The notes below the pieces were generated by a model. It saw nothing but the letters and a program-made list of their open reading frames with translations. It searched no databases and had not been told where the DNA came from. This document shows, in pieces, positions 34,500 to 42,154 of a DNA stretch of 64,000 nt. The stretch covers positions 34,852-98,851 of the forward strand of contig NZ_NMQT01000020.1 of NCBI RefSeq assembly GCF_002234405.1, read 5' to 3'. Made by a program: the position numbers and the translations under genes. The DNA comes from Amycolatopsis thailandensis. GTDB taxonomy: Bacteria > Actinomycetota > Actinomycetes > Mycobacteriales > Pseudonocardiaceae. The first letter of the stretch is position 1. Every line of letters begins with the position of its first letter.

Positions 34500-34907
34500 T
34501 TGGAGGATCCTATCCAGGAGCTTTCGCTGTGGGTTCGAGGCTCGGCTGAACTTAGTTCCCGATGGTCCTCCGCACGTCGCGGTGTACACATCCGCCTTGC
34601 GCAGCGCGGGACACAACTCTTCGAGGTAAGGATCCTGTTTAAGACCGACAAGAGCCTGAGACTTGTGGTCACCGGCTGCATGGGTGAGCAGCTCTACGAC
34701 GTGCGATGGAAGGGCGGAGGCCGAGTGGCGGGGCGTGATCCGAGGGTAGATCGTCGAGTCGACCAGGCCGGCACCCAGGTGGAGTACTCGGACTTCAAGG
34801 GCGAGCATGTCGTCGAGCGCTACGTCGTTAAGGACGGCGTCGTCGCCCGCGACCGGATCGGCGTGCCGATCAGCAACACGAGCGTCAAGGCGTCCGCCGT
34901 CTCGTAG
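34500..34907 (+). CDS. Hypothetical protein, probably the 3' remnant of a larger gene
   Basis: The open frame ends at TAG 34907. Its last 80 codons show strong coding bias with C or G in third positions (EYSDFKGEHVVERYVVKDGV, RDRIGVPISNTSV), while the first part is weaker. There is no convincing ribosome site or start codon. No domain is recognised. It diverges from the methyltransferase operon and lies just inside the right edge of the island, so it is probably a fragment of older cargo. Confidence 0.35.
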   Translation: MEDPIQELSLWVRGSAELSSRWSSARRGVHIRLAQRGTQLFEVRILFKTDKSLRLVVTGCMGEQLYDVRWKGGGRVAGRDPRVDRRVDQAGTQVEYSDFKGEHVVERYVVKDGVVARDRIGVPISNTSVKASAVS

Positions 34908-35108
34908 AAGCTTCTCAAACACCGGCCAGGCAGCCCGACTGCTTCTTCGGCTGAGCCCCCATCCACATTGAAGTCGGAGGTCGTACGCTGGGAGCGGCCA
35001 AGCCCATCGCAGGGTGACATTCGGTCGAGCAGAACCACATCTGTACAGCGAAACGCACTCATCTTGGCGTTGCAGTAGATCAACATATCTGACGCGGGAA
35101 GGAGGAAT

Positions 35109-35243
35109 ACTTCGACCGGTAGCTCGACGCCTACGGCCAGGAAGGGCTGCCTGCGGCCGGTGCGGGATGCCCATCCGTCGAGACCTCTTCATGAACCGTT
35201 CGTCGTGCTCCTGCCCGCGTTGCCAGCCACGCCCTCGCGTGAG
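35109..35243 (+). pseudogene. mutM': Decayed duplicate of the mutM 3' end
   Basis: The bases from TACTTCGACCGG at 35109 align with mutM codons for [15 protein letters not shown] (TCG to TAG gives an internal stop), and after a one-base shift with the zinc finger ([25 protein letters not shown]). The four zinc-binding cysteines are still readable. It ends near the TGA at 35243. This is best explained as the displaced original 3' end of mutM, or a duplicated target, left when the island entered. Confidence 0.8.
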
Positions 35244-35314
35244 GTGAAACTGACGTGTATGAATGTGGGCATCGCGTCAACTAGCATGAACGGGCACGAC
35301 ATGTAGGGAGTGGG

Positions 35315-35755
35315 ATGGTGGCCGCGACCGAGCCCGGGAAGACGACGCTCGCCGACAAGATCGACAAGCTGTTCCAGATCGTGCTGAGACCCGATCGTGA
35401 GCCGTACAGCCACGAGGAGGTCGCCAAGGCCTGCCGAGAGGCCACCGGCGAGAGTTTCTCGACGACGTACCTGTGGCAGCTGCGTACCGGTCGCCGGGAC
35501 AACCCCACGAAACGGCACCTCGAGGCGCTCGCCCAGTTCTTCGGTGTCTCGCCGGCGTACTTCTTCGACGACGAGCAGAGCGCCAAGATCGCCGAGGAAC
35601 TCGCGCTCCTGGGGGCCCTTCGTGACGCCGGGGTCCGCGACGTCGCGCTGCGGGCCGTAACGCTTTCCCCCGACGGACTCGACACCATCAGCGACATGAT
35701 CGACGCGATCGCCCGCAGGGAATCCGGACGGGGCGGCTCGAAGAGGGAGGCGTGA
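35315..35755 (+). CDS. Xre-type HTH regulator (EspR-like architecture)
   Basis: 146 residues. The helix-turn-helix is long and includes a TYLWQLRTGRRDNPTKRHLE recognition region and LAQFFGVSPAYFFDD, the pattern of the mycobacterial EspR family. The C-terminal half (IAEELALLGALRDAGVRDVA) is helical and likely dimerises. An AGGGAG site precedes the ATG at 35315, with a GTG at 35318 as an alternative. It is the first gene of a tightly spaced set with an ImmA/IrrE protein and a DUF6545 membrane protein. Confidence 0.85.
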   Translation: MVAATEPGKTTLADKIDKLFQIVLRPDREPYSHEEVAKACREATGESFSTTYLWQLRTGRRDNPTKRHLEALAQFFGVSPAYFFDDEQSAKIAEELALLGALRDAGVRDVALRAVTLSPDGLDTISDMIDAIARRESGRGGSKREA

Positions 35756-36319
35756 GTGGATCGCCGTCGCAAGGAGTTGTGGCGCCGCTGCCGGAGTCTC
35801 GCCGACGGCGTCACCCTGCCCGAACCCTTCGACGCCGACGCCTTCATCGCCGAACTCGCCGCCGAACGCGGCCGACCGATCGAATTGATGCAGGTCAGCG
35901 TTCCCTCCAGTGGCCCGTGCGGGCTGTTGATGAGCACCGAGCGCACGGATTACATCCTCTATCCGACCAACACCACCGCCCTGCACCGGCGGCACATCCT
36001 GCTGCACGAGGTCGGCCACCTGTTGTGCGGTCACGTCGGCGCGGACGCCGGAGCCGACGGGATCGCGCTCGACGCCGCCGCCAGCAAGACCCTCATGCCG
36101 AACCTGTCACCCGAACTCGTCCGTCGCGTCCTCGGCCGCACGGGGTACAGCGCCGTCGAAGAGCAGGAAGCCGAACTGCTCGCCAGCCTGCTGGCGCAAC
36201 GCGTCGCCCGGACGGCGGTGCGTGGCGCGGCGCGCCTCGACGAGAGCGCGAGCGACCTCGCCGGTGAGATGGCCAGGGTCGACAACCTCTTCGGCAGCCG
36301 GAAACGACGGCTTCCGTGA
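35756..36319 (+). CDS. ImmA/IrrE-type metallopeptidase-like protein
   Basis: 187 residues, GTG start immediately after the Xre stop. The HEVGH motif (His84, Glu85, His88; ILLHEVGHLLCGH) is the zinc site of ImmA/IrrE proteases, and EEQEAELLASLLAQRV supplies the downstream Glu. ImmA/IrrE proteins cleave Xre-type repressors in response to a signal; the adjacent Xre gene is the obvious candidate substrate, by analogy with known pairs. Confidence 0.85.
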   Translation: MDRRRKELWRRCRSLADGVTLPEPFDADAFIAELAAERGRPIELMQVSVPSSGPCGLLMSTERTDYILYPTNTTALHRRHILLHEVGHLLCGHVGADAGADGIALDAAASKTLMPNLSPELVRRVLGRTGYSAVEEQEAELLASLLAQRVARTAVRGAARLDESASDLAGEMARVDNLFGSRKRRLP

Positions 36320-37500
36320 CCGAGACCATCGCGTACTTCTGTTGCGTGGTGGCTTGCGCGGGTTTCGGATACAAGCTGATCCAGGCCAGGCACACCCAGC
36401 CGGTGCGGCGGATGTGGTTCCTCAGCGCGTTCGGGATGTGCATCGCGGGCGGCATCATGCTGCTCACCCCGGCGATGGAGAACGCCGTCGGCGTCGAAGA
36501 ACCCATCGGCAGCCTGCTGAACCTCGCCGCGGACGTGCTCAAGATCGGCGCGATGGCCTTCGCGGTCGCGTTCGCGCATTCGCTGAAACTGGGGGAGGGC
36601 AAGCGGATCGGCTGGCACGCCTTGCTGTCCTGGGTCGTCGTGGGCGCGGAGATCGTGCTCTTCTTCCTCTCCGACAGCTATCGCGTCGGCGAGCACACCG
36701 CCGCCGGACCGGGAAGGCTCGGCTGGTTCGTCGCGTACAACGTCCTCTTCCTCGCGTACGGCTTGATCAGCCTGCTGACCTTTTCGATCGTCTTCGCCCG
36801 CTTCGCGCGCCATGCCGATCCCGGCCCGCTTCGCACCGGGCTGTGGCTGCTCGTCGGTGGCGGGGTGTCGGCGCTGGCCTGGACCTTCTGGGACGTCGAC
36901 GACATCTACGTCCTCGCCACCACCGGCGCGGTCGACGCCGGCGAGGACACGCTCTCGGCGATCCTGGCGGCGCTGAGCGTCGGGCTCGCCGGGGCGGGCG
37001 CGACGCTCAGCGTGTGGGGGCCCGCGCTGGCCGCCCCGTTCCGCCTGATCGGCCTGTACCGGACGTACCGCCGGATCGAGCCGTTGTGGACCGCGCTGCG
37101 CGAAGCCGTCCCGGGAATCGCGCTGGACCCGGGTCCCGGGATGCCCGGCGGCGTCGAATTCGCCTTGTACCGCAGGGTCATCGAGATCCGGGACGGCCAT
37201 CTCGCGCTGCGCCCGTACTTCGATCCGGAGGTCCCGTCGGCCGCGGAAGCCGAGGCCCGCAAGGCGAAGACCCCCGAAGCCCGGCTCCCCGCGACGATCG
37301 AAGCCGCCGCCTTGGCCGCCGCGATCGTCGCCTCCGGGGCGGGCCGCCGGTACGCCCCCGACGACATTCCGGCGACCTACCTCGACGAGCCGGACATCGC
37401 CGCCGAAGCGGCGTGGCTGGTGGAAGTCACGCGCGCCTGGCGACGGTCCATTGTGGTCGGTCGCATCCGGGACCGGGCGCGGGAAGCCGAACTCGCGTGA
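36316..37500 (+). CDS. DUF6545 (MAB_1171c-type) integral membrane protein
   Basis: 394 residues, GTG start overlapping the previous stop (GTGA). Seven hydrophobic segments fill the first 235 residues (such as LLSWVVVGAEIVLFFLSDSY and ILAALSVGLAGAGATLSVWG), then a soluble C-terminal part follows (YRRIEPLWTALREAVPGIAL, YRRVIEIRDGHLALRPYF). This layout is the MAB_1171c/DUF6545 family, very often encoded after Xre and ImmA/IrrE genes in actinomycetes. Function unknown; the context suggests a membrane sensor or the regulated output. The stop codon lies inside the first 21-bp repeat unit of the following array. Confidence 0.8.
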   Translation: MTETIAYFCCVVACAGFGYKLIQARHTQPVRRMWFLSAFGMCIAGGIMLLTPAMENAVGVEEPIGSLLNLAADVLKIGAMAFAVAFAHSLKLGEGKRIGWHALLSWVVVGAEIVLFFLSDSYRVGEHTAAGPGRLGWFVAYNVLFLAYGLISLLTFSIVFARFARHADPGPLRTGLWLLVGGGVSALAWTFWDVDDIYVLATTGAVDAGEDTLSAILAALSVGLAGAGATLSVWGPALAAPFRLIGLYRTYRRIEPLWTALREAVPGIALDPGPGMPGGVEFALYRRVIEIRDGHLALRPYFDPEVPSAAEAEARKAKTPEARLPATIEAAALAAAIVASGAGRRYAPDDIPATYLDEPDIAAEAAWLVEVTRAWRRSIVVGRIRDRAREAELA

Positions 37501-37757
37501 TCAGAGCCGGAACTCGCGTGCTTGGAGCCGGAACTCGCGTGATCAGAGCCGGATCTCGCGTGTTTGGGGCCGGATCTCGCGTGCTTGGGGCCGTGATACA
37601 CGAGTCACGCCTTCAAGCACGCGAGTCACGTGTTCAAGCACGCGAGTCACGTGTTCAAGCACGCGAGTCACGTGTTCAAGCACGCGAGTCACGTGTTCAA
37701 GCACGCGAGTCACGTGTTCAAGCACGCGAGATCGGTGCTTGATCACGCGAGTTCCGA
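37489..37757. repeat. Inverted array of 21-bp units (array A)
   Basis: Five contiguous units of the form GAACTCGCGTGATCAGAGCCG (with GCTTGG and TTTGGG variants) are followed, after a short switch, by about seven 21-bp units in the opposite orientation (GAGTCACGTGTTCAAGCACGC). Five of the latter are identical. The two halves are reverse complements in their ACTCGCGTG/CACGCGAGT cores, so the array can fold into one long imperfect stem. The first unit includes the stop codon of the DUF6545 gene. A related array is at 52371. Confidence 0.85.
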
Positions 37758-37782
37758 CCGCTGGCCCAACGCGCTCCGCAGC

Positions 37783-37835
37783 GTTGTGAAAGCCACTTCC
37801 GCAACGCTGAAGGTTGCGAAAGTGGCTTTCACAAC
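37783..37835. repeat. Hairpin (GAAAGCCACTT core)
   Basis: Arms GTTGTGAAAGCCACTTCCGC and the complement with one mismatch around a GCTGAAG loop. It lies between array A and the convergent doxX-like gene and may act as a terminator. A related core (GAAAGTGGCTTTCGC) is at 42039. Confidence 0.65.
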
Positions 37836-37926
37836 ATCTGTAGCCGGGACGGCGACTGGCAAATGATCGAGCACGGCACCGTGTCTTTCCCGCAAGTGCA
37901 CGCGACTTGCGACGCGACACCGCTCG

Positions 37927-38280
37927 CTAGGCGGCGAAGACCCCGGTGACGGCGGCCGCCGCCGCGATCAGCGCGAGCCAGACCGGCGGGACGACGTCCT
38001 TGGCCCCGTCACCCGCCCGCACGTGGGCGATCGCCGCCCCGATCAGCAACGCCGTCAGGCCGATCGCCGCGGCGATCCCCAGCGGGAGCCAGAAGAAACC
38101 CGCCACCAGGCCCGCCGCCCCGGCGATTTCGAGAGCGCCGATCCCCTGGATCTCCCGGACCGAGAAGCCGAGCCTCTCGGTCCGGGAGATCAACGACGGC
38201 TGACGCAGGACCTTCGCCACCCCCAGTACGGCGAAGATCGCGGCCAGCAGGACGGAAAGCACGACGGAAACCACGGCCAT
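37927..38280 (-). CDS. DoxX-family membrane protein
   Basis: 117 residues with four transmembrane segments (VVSVVLSVLLAAIFAVLGVA, IGALEIAGAAGLVAGF, LPLGIAAAIGLTALLIGAA, VWLALIAAAAAVTGVFAA) and the DoxX-like KVLRQPSLISRTERLG loop. ATG 38280 has GGAG 7 bases upstream; a GTG at 38283 is adjacent. DoxX-type proteins take part in redox or membrane stress in some actinobacteria; the role here is unknown. Same strand as the ABC module upstream. Confidence 0.75.
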   Translation of the reverse strand: MAVVSVVLSVLLAAIFAVLGVAKVLRQPSLISRTERLGFSVREIQGIGALEIAGAAGLVAGFFWLPLGIAAAIGLTALLIGAAIAHVRAGDGAKDVVPPVWLALIAAAAAVTGVFAA

Positions 38281-38307
38281 CACGGAACTCCTCGGTGCGA
38301 AGGGATT

Positions 38308-38997
38308 TCAGACCGTGACGCGGCGCATCGTGGCGAACCCGCCGGCACCGGCGACACAGACCAGGATCGCGAGCGCCCCGGTCAGGCCGCCGACGGTCAG
38401 CGAGCTGAAGAACGTGCCGAGCTTCGACCACGAATCGGTCCAGGTGAGCACCAGCCCCACCCCCAGCAGCACCAGGACCTGCGCGGCGGCGAACAGGACC
38501 ACGCCCAGCACCGAAGCGCGCCGGTAGATCAGGCCGTACCACATGCCGTAGAGGAACATCAGCGTCAGGAACACGAACGCCGTGAGCAGCGTCAGGTACC
38601 AGGGACCGTCGAGCAGCCAGGGCACCCGGAAGTAGTTGAGACCGAGCCCCCAGCCGCCGGTCGCCTCCTCGATCGCCTGGAACACGGTGATCCCCGCCGC
38701 GTACAGCGCGGAGAGCCCGGCGACCAGCAGGACCGTGCCCAGGTAGTACGACCGCCTCGACACACCGAGCGCCAGCCCGAACGGCAGCGACTTCGTCATG
38801 CTCATGGCACCGCAGACGAGCATGAACACGAACAACGTGAACAGGCCGCCGGAGTAGTTCTCCTCGGGTTTGTCGGGAAGCAGCGAGAAGATCGCCAGGT
38901 TCACCCCGAAGGCGAAGAGCGTGACGCCGATCGGGAGAACCAGGTACTGGAGCCGGTCCACCAGGTGATAACGCGCGACATTGACCAAGGTGTTCAT
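38308..38997 (-). CDS. ABC-type membrane permease subunit (GntR-linked exporter)
   Basis: 229 residues with six hydrophobic helices, starting MNTLVNVARYHLVDRLQYLV. No export-substrate motif is visible. Its ATG overlaps the stop of the ATPase gene (ATGA), and together with the GntR gene the three make a GntR-ATPase-permease set, a common arrangement for small efflux or membrane-stress systems (YtrA-like). Confidence 0.8.
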   Translation of the reverse strand: MNTLVNVARYHLVDRLQYLVLPIGVTLFAFGVNLAIFSLLPDKPEENYSGGLFTLFVFMLVCGAMSMTKSLPFGLALGVSRRSYYLGTVLLVAGLSALYAAGITVFQAIEEATGGWGLGLNYFRVPWLLDGPWYLTLLTAFVFLTLMFLYGMWYGLIYRRASVLGVVLFAAAQVLVLLGVGLVLTWTDSWSKLGTFFSSLTVGGLTGALAILVCVAGAGGFATMRRVTV

Positions 38998-39881
38998 GCG
39001 GACGCCTCCTCTGCGGTCTGTCCGTTGGAGGTGTGCACCATCAATTGCTGCAGCGACAACGGTTCGAGCTTCAGGTGCAGGGCCTGTGCCCGCGCCTTCG
39101 CCGCCGCGTCGAGAGCGTCGGCGACGGTGACCGAAGCCCGCGAACCGATCTTCCGGCGGTGCAGCACCCGGCGTCCGGAAACGAAGTCGTCCACGGCGAT
39201 GGCTGGCCCGCTGACCGTGGCGGCCGAGCCGCGCAGGTCGTCGGCGGCCGCGTCGAGCACGACGCGGCCCTTGTCGATCATCACGACGTGCTCCAGCAGA
39301 TCGGCCACTTCGTCGATCAGGTGCGTGGAAAGCAGCACCGTGCGCGGGTGTGCCGAATAGTCGTCGAGCAACCGGTCGTAGAACAGTTGCCGCGCGACGG
39401 CGTCGAGGCCCGCGTACGGCTCGTCGAGCAGCGTGAGCTCCGCTCGTGCCGCCAGCCCGATCGTGATCGACAGCGCCGAGCGCATCCCTCGCGAGAGCTT
39501 CTTGACAGGGCGCTTCAGCGGCAGATCGAAGTCGCGGAGCAGCGTGTCGGCGAGTTCGGCGTCCCAGTTCGGGTAGAACCACGACGCCGCCGCGAGGGCG
39601 TGGCGGACCTTGAAGTCGGGGAACTGCTGGTCCTCGCGGACCAGCACCAGGCGCCGCAGCACCCGCTCGTTCTCCACCGGGTTCTCCCCGAACACGCGGA
39701 CCGAGCCCGCGCTGGCGAACTCCTGCGCGGTGATGATGCGCAGGAAGGTGCTCTTGCCCGCGCCGTTGCGGCCCAGCAGGCCGGTGATCTTGCCTTCTTG
39801 GATGTCGACCGAGACTTCGCCGAGCGCGAGGTGGTCGCCGTAGCGCCGGGTCAGGCCGGTGGTCGAAATGGTCGGCGTCAT
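38994..39881 (-). CDS. ABC transporter ATP-binding protein
   Basis: 295 residues. Walker A GRNGAGKSTFL, signature KLSRGMRSALSITIG, Walker B LTLLDEPYAGLD and the H-loop STHLIDEVADLL are all present. The C-terminal extension of about 80 residues (AATVSGPAIAVDDFVSGRR) is typical of YtrB/BcrA-like exporters. ATG 39881 overlaps the GntR stop (ATGA), so it is co-translated with its likely repressor. Confidence 0.92.
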   Translation of the reverse strand: MTPTISTTGLTRRYGDHLALGEVSVDIQEGKITGLLGRNGAGKSTFLRIITAQEFASAGSVRVFGENPVENERVLRRLVLVREDQQFPDFKVRHALAAASWFYPNWDAELADTLLRDFDLPLKRPVKKLSRGMRSALSITIGLAARAELTLLDEPYAGLDAVARQLFYDRLLDDYSAHPRTVLLSTHLIDEVADLLEHVVMIDKGRVVLDAAADDLRGSAATVSGPAIAVDDFVSGRRVLHRRKIGSRASVTVADALDAAAKARAQALHLKLEPLSLQQLMVHTSNGQTAEEASA

Positions 39882-40255
39882 GCGGCGGGTCCTCCGTTCC
39901 GGTGTCCGTTCCCGCGGATGAGCGAGATCAGGGTTTCGTCGTCGATGCCGAGGCGCCTCGCTTCGATGAGCATCGGGTCGAGGTACTGCTCGGCGAACCG
40001 CTGCCGCCGGTCGGTGAGCAGCTTCTGCCGCGCGCCACCGGCGACGAACATGCCGATACCGCGCCGTTTTTCGAGCAGGCCGTCGTCGGCGAGCACGTTG
40101 ATTCCCTTGGCCGCCGTCGCCGGATTGATCCGGTAGAAGGCGGCGAGTTCGTTGGTTGACGGCACGCGTTCCCCCTCGGCCAGGCTTCCCTCGGCGATGT
40201 CGTCGGCGATCTGTTCGGCGATCTGCACGAACAGGGGCGTTCCTTCGTCGAGCAC
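39878..40255 (-). CDS. GntR-family (YtrA subfamily) repressor
   Basis: 125 residues from a GTG at 40255 (VLDEGTPLFVQIAEQIADDI), with GGAGG about 4 bases upstream. The winged HTH (GERVPSTNELAAFYRINPAT, NVLADDGLLEKRRGIGMFV) is followed by a short helical C-terminus, the YtrA-type layout without a metabolite-binding domain. It probably represses its own operon with the ABC transporter. It diverges from the PadR gene. Confidence 0.88.
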   Translation of the reverse strand: MLDEGTPLFVQIAEQIADDIAEGSLAEGERVPSTNELAAFYRINPATAAKGINVLADDGLLEKRRGIGMFVAGGARQKLLTDRRQRFAEQYLDPMLIEARRLGIDDETLISLIRGNGHRNGGPAA

Positions 40256-40419
40256 GACACCTCCGTTCCCAGTCGTCGTGCACCCTCCCCGGGTGCGGTG
40301 GTTCATTACTGGACTAAGTAACCCACGAACCACCGGTCGGGCGCAAGTGGCTTCCGCCGTGCGCACTACTGTGCAATGCGTGGTACCTTCTGTTGCGTAA
40401 GACTGGGAGGGACGCGACT

Positions 40420-40743
40420 GTGGAGATCAGTCAGCTACTTAAAGGCGTGCTGGACCTCGCCGTTCTCGCGGTGCTTCGCGGGGAGGACGGCTACGGCTAT
40501 GACGTGCTCCGAAGACTCCGGGTCGCGGGGTTGCAGGAGGTCGGCGACGCTTCGGTGTACGGGACGCTCCGGCGGCTGTACAAGGCCGGCCTGCTGACGT
40601 CGTACGTGGTGCCGAGCGAAGAAGGCCCGCACCGCAAGTACTACAGCCTCAACGAGCCGGGTCGTCAGCGCCTCGAAGAGTCGGGGCAGACCTGGCGGAC
40701 TTTCGCCACGACAATGAACAGCCTGTTGGGAGAGGCAGCATGA
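40420..40743 (+). CDS. PadR-family transcriptional regulator
   Basis: 107 residues from the GTG at 40420 (VEISQLLKGVLDLAVLAVLR), with GGGAGG 9 bases upstream. The PadR winged HTH (GYGYDVLRRLRVAGLQEVGD, SVYGTLRRLYKAGLLTSYVV) and the wing GPHRKYYSLNEPGRQRLEE are complete. It overlaps the next gene (ATGA), a membrane protein with a HAAS domain; PadR-HAAS pairs are common and act as regulator plus membrane partner. Confidence 0.92.
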   Translation: MEISQLLKGVLDLAVLAVLRGEDGYGYDVLRRLRVAGLQEVGDASVYGTLRRLYKAGLLTSYVVPSEEGPHRKYYSLNEPGRQRLEESGQTWRTFATTMNSLLGEAA

Positions 40744-41984
40744 GCACGCAGAATCCGACCGCCGTGCGGGTGTATCTGGCGAGGGTCAGGAGCGCGCTCG
40801 CCGACCTGCCCGAGAGCGAAGTCGAGGAGATCCTCGAAGACGTCCGGCCCCATCTCGCCGAAATGGAGGCGGAACTGGGGGACAATCCCAAGGTCGACGC
40901 CTTGATCGAGCGGCTGGGCAGCCCCGAAGGCTACGCCGCCGAATTGCGCGCGTCCGGTGGCTATCCGCCGCGCCCAGCCGATTCGGGCGACAAGACTTCT
41001 CTCCTGAAGGTGAAGACCGGGATCGGCGGAGCGCGGTTCGCGTTCTGGGGACTGGTGTTCTCCATGGGCGGGTTCGCGCTGTTCGGTTTCGCGGCCGCGG
41101 TGTGGGTCCGGGTGGAACCGTTGCTGGGCCTGCTTTTCATCGCTCCCGTACTCGCCATCAGCGTCGCCTACGTGGTCCGCCGGGGCGTCGCCCCGATCAC
41201 CGAACTGCCCGAGGTGGTCAAGCTCCGCGAGATCGTCAAGTCGTTCCAGAGCAACAGGAACGGCAAGGGACTGACCTACTTCCGGGCGCTCAAGCCCGCG
41301 TGGTGGGTGCTGTGCGCGGCGGTGCTGGTGGTGTTCGGCCTGCTGCTCATGCTTCGGGACACCGAGGCGGTCCTGTTGCTGCCGTTGATGTTGCTGGCGG
41401 CCGTCGCGGTGGTCTGGGCGGGACCGAAGCTGAAGACCGACCGGCGGCTGCTGTGGCTGGCCGTGCCGATCTCGGCGTTCGTCATCGGCAGCATGCTCGG
41501 CGGGGCGGGCGCGGCCGTCGACCTGATCGCGAAACGGTCCTACGGCGGCAGTTCCTACAACAGTGGCTACACGCCGAACTACAACGACAACTACGGCAAC
41601 CCGCAGTTGATGTACGGCAGCCAGGACGTGGAGAACATCTACGCGTTCGACGCCGAAGGCAAGCCGCTGACGGAGATCTATCTCTACGACGAAAACGGCC
41701 GTCCGCTCAGCACGACCAGGTACGCCTGCGAGAAGAGTACGGGCGAGAAGCGGCGGGTTGGCGACGACAACCGCTATCCGCGCCCGCTCGTCGAGCGAGG
41801 TGTCGAGGACGGTCAGGGAAGTCGCAACGGCTACAACGGTTCCCGCGGCTACTGCGAGGAAAGGGCCGACATCCCGTTCAGCGCGGCGATCCCGAAGGGC
41901 GCCCCGGTGCCGCCTTCCGCGACACCCCAGGCGCCGCCGTCTTCCGTGACGCCGCCGTCGGGCTCCACCCAGCCGACGCGCTAG
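40740..41984 (+). CDS. HAAS-domain integral membrane protein, partner of PadR
   Basis: 414 residues. The N-terminal HAAS domain (YLARVRSALADLPESEVEEI, LGSPEGYAAELRA) is cytoplasmic and is known from PadR-associated membrane proteins. About five transmembrane helices follow (residues 100-260), then a Tyr/Asn/Gly-rich segment (GSSYNSGYTPNYNDNYG) and an extracytoplasmic tail ending in a Pro/Ser/Thr-rich stretch. The product may sense cell-envelope state. No enzymatic motif was seen. Confidence 0.8.
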   Translation: MSTQNPTAVRVYLARVRSALADLPESEVEEILEDVRPHLAEMEAELGDNPKVDALIERLGSPEGYAAELRASGGYPPRPADSGDKTSLLKVKTGIGGARFAFWGLVFSMGGFALFGFAAAVWVRVEPLLGLLFIAPVLAISVAYVVRRGVAPITELPEVVKLREIVKSFQSNRNGKGLTYFRALKPAWWVLCAAVLVVFGLLLMLRDTEAVLLLPLMLLAAVAVVWAGPKLKTDRRLLWLAVPISAFVIGSMLGGAGAAVDLIAKRSYGGSSYNSGYTPNYNDNYGNPQLMYGSQDVENIYAFDAEGKPLTEIYLYDENGRPLSTTRYACEKSTGEKRRVGDDNRYPRPLVERGVEDGQGSRNGYNGSRGYCEERADIPFSAAIPKGAPVPPSATPQAPPSSVTPPSGSTQPTR

Positions 41985-42038
41985 GTGGTCCGGGCGGGGG
42001 CGGACGTCGGGGGCCGCCTTCGCCCGATTCGGGGGATA

Positions 42039-42092
42039 GCTGCGAAAGTCACTTTCGAAGACATCGGGGATCGAGAAAGTGGCTTTCGCGGC
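42039..42092. repeat. Imperfect hairpin (GAAAGTGGCTTTCGC core)
   Basis: Arms GCTGCGAAAGTCACTTTCG and CGAGAAAGTGGCTTTCGCGGC pair with two or three mismatches. It is downstream of the HAAS gene and upstream of the LuxR-type gene; a terminator is likely. Confidence 0.5.
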
Positions 42093-42154
42093 ATTTCCCT
42101 TTTGTGACCTGGCGGAGCATTATCGGTCCAGGTCATGGCCGCTACTCTTTTCGA

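Larger units (their letters stand above)
27829..35108. mobile_element. Genomic island inserted at the 3' end of mutM
   Basis: The block is bounded by the intact mutM tail on the left and a second, decayed mutM tail on the right (35109-35243). Inside, third codon positions are visibly less GC-rich than in the flanking genes. The cargo is a three-gene methyltransferase-helicase-nuclease operon plus gene fragments. No integrase, transposase or terminal inverted repeat was recognised, so the element may have arrived by an integrase now lost or by recombination between mutM genes. The exact left boundary is uncertain. Confidence 0.65.

Noticed and set aside
36222..37742. Long forward frame with an ESRVQAR repeat at its end
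   Set aside because: It is an off-frame shadow of the DUF6545 gene running into the 21-bp array; the repeat peptide only reflects the 21-bp DNA period.
37489..37757. CRISPR array
   Set aside because: Units are 21 bp and directly adjacent with no unique spacers, the two halves have opposite orientation, and there are no cas genes.
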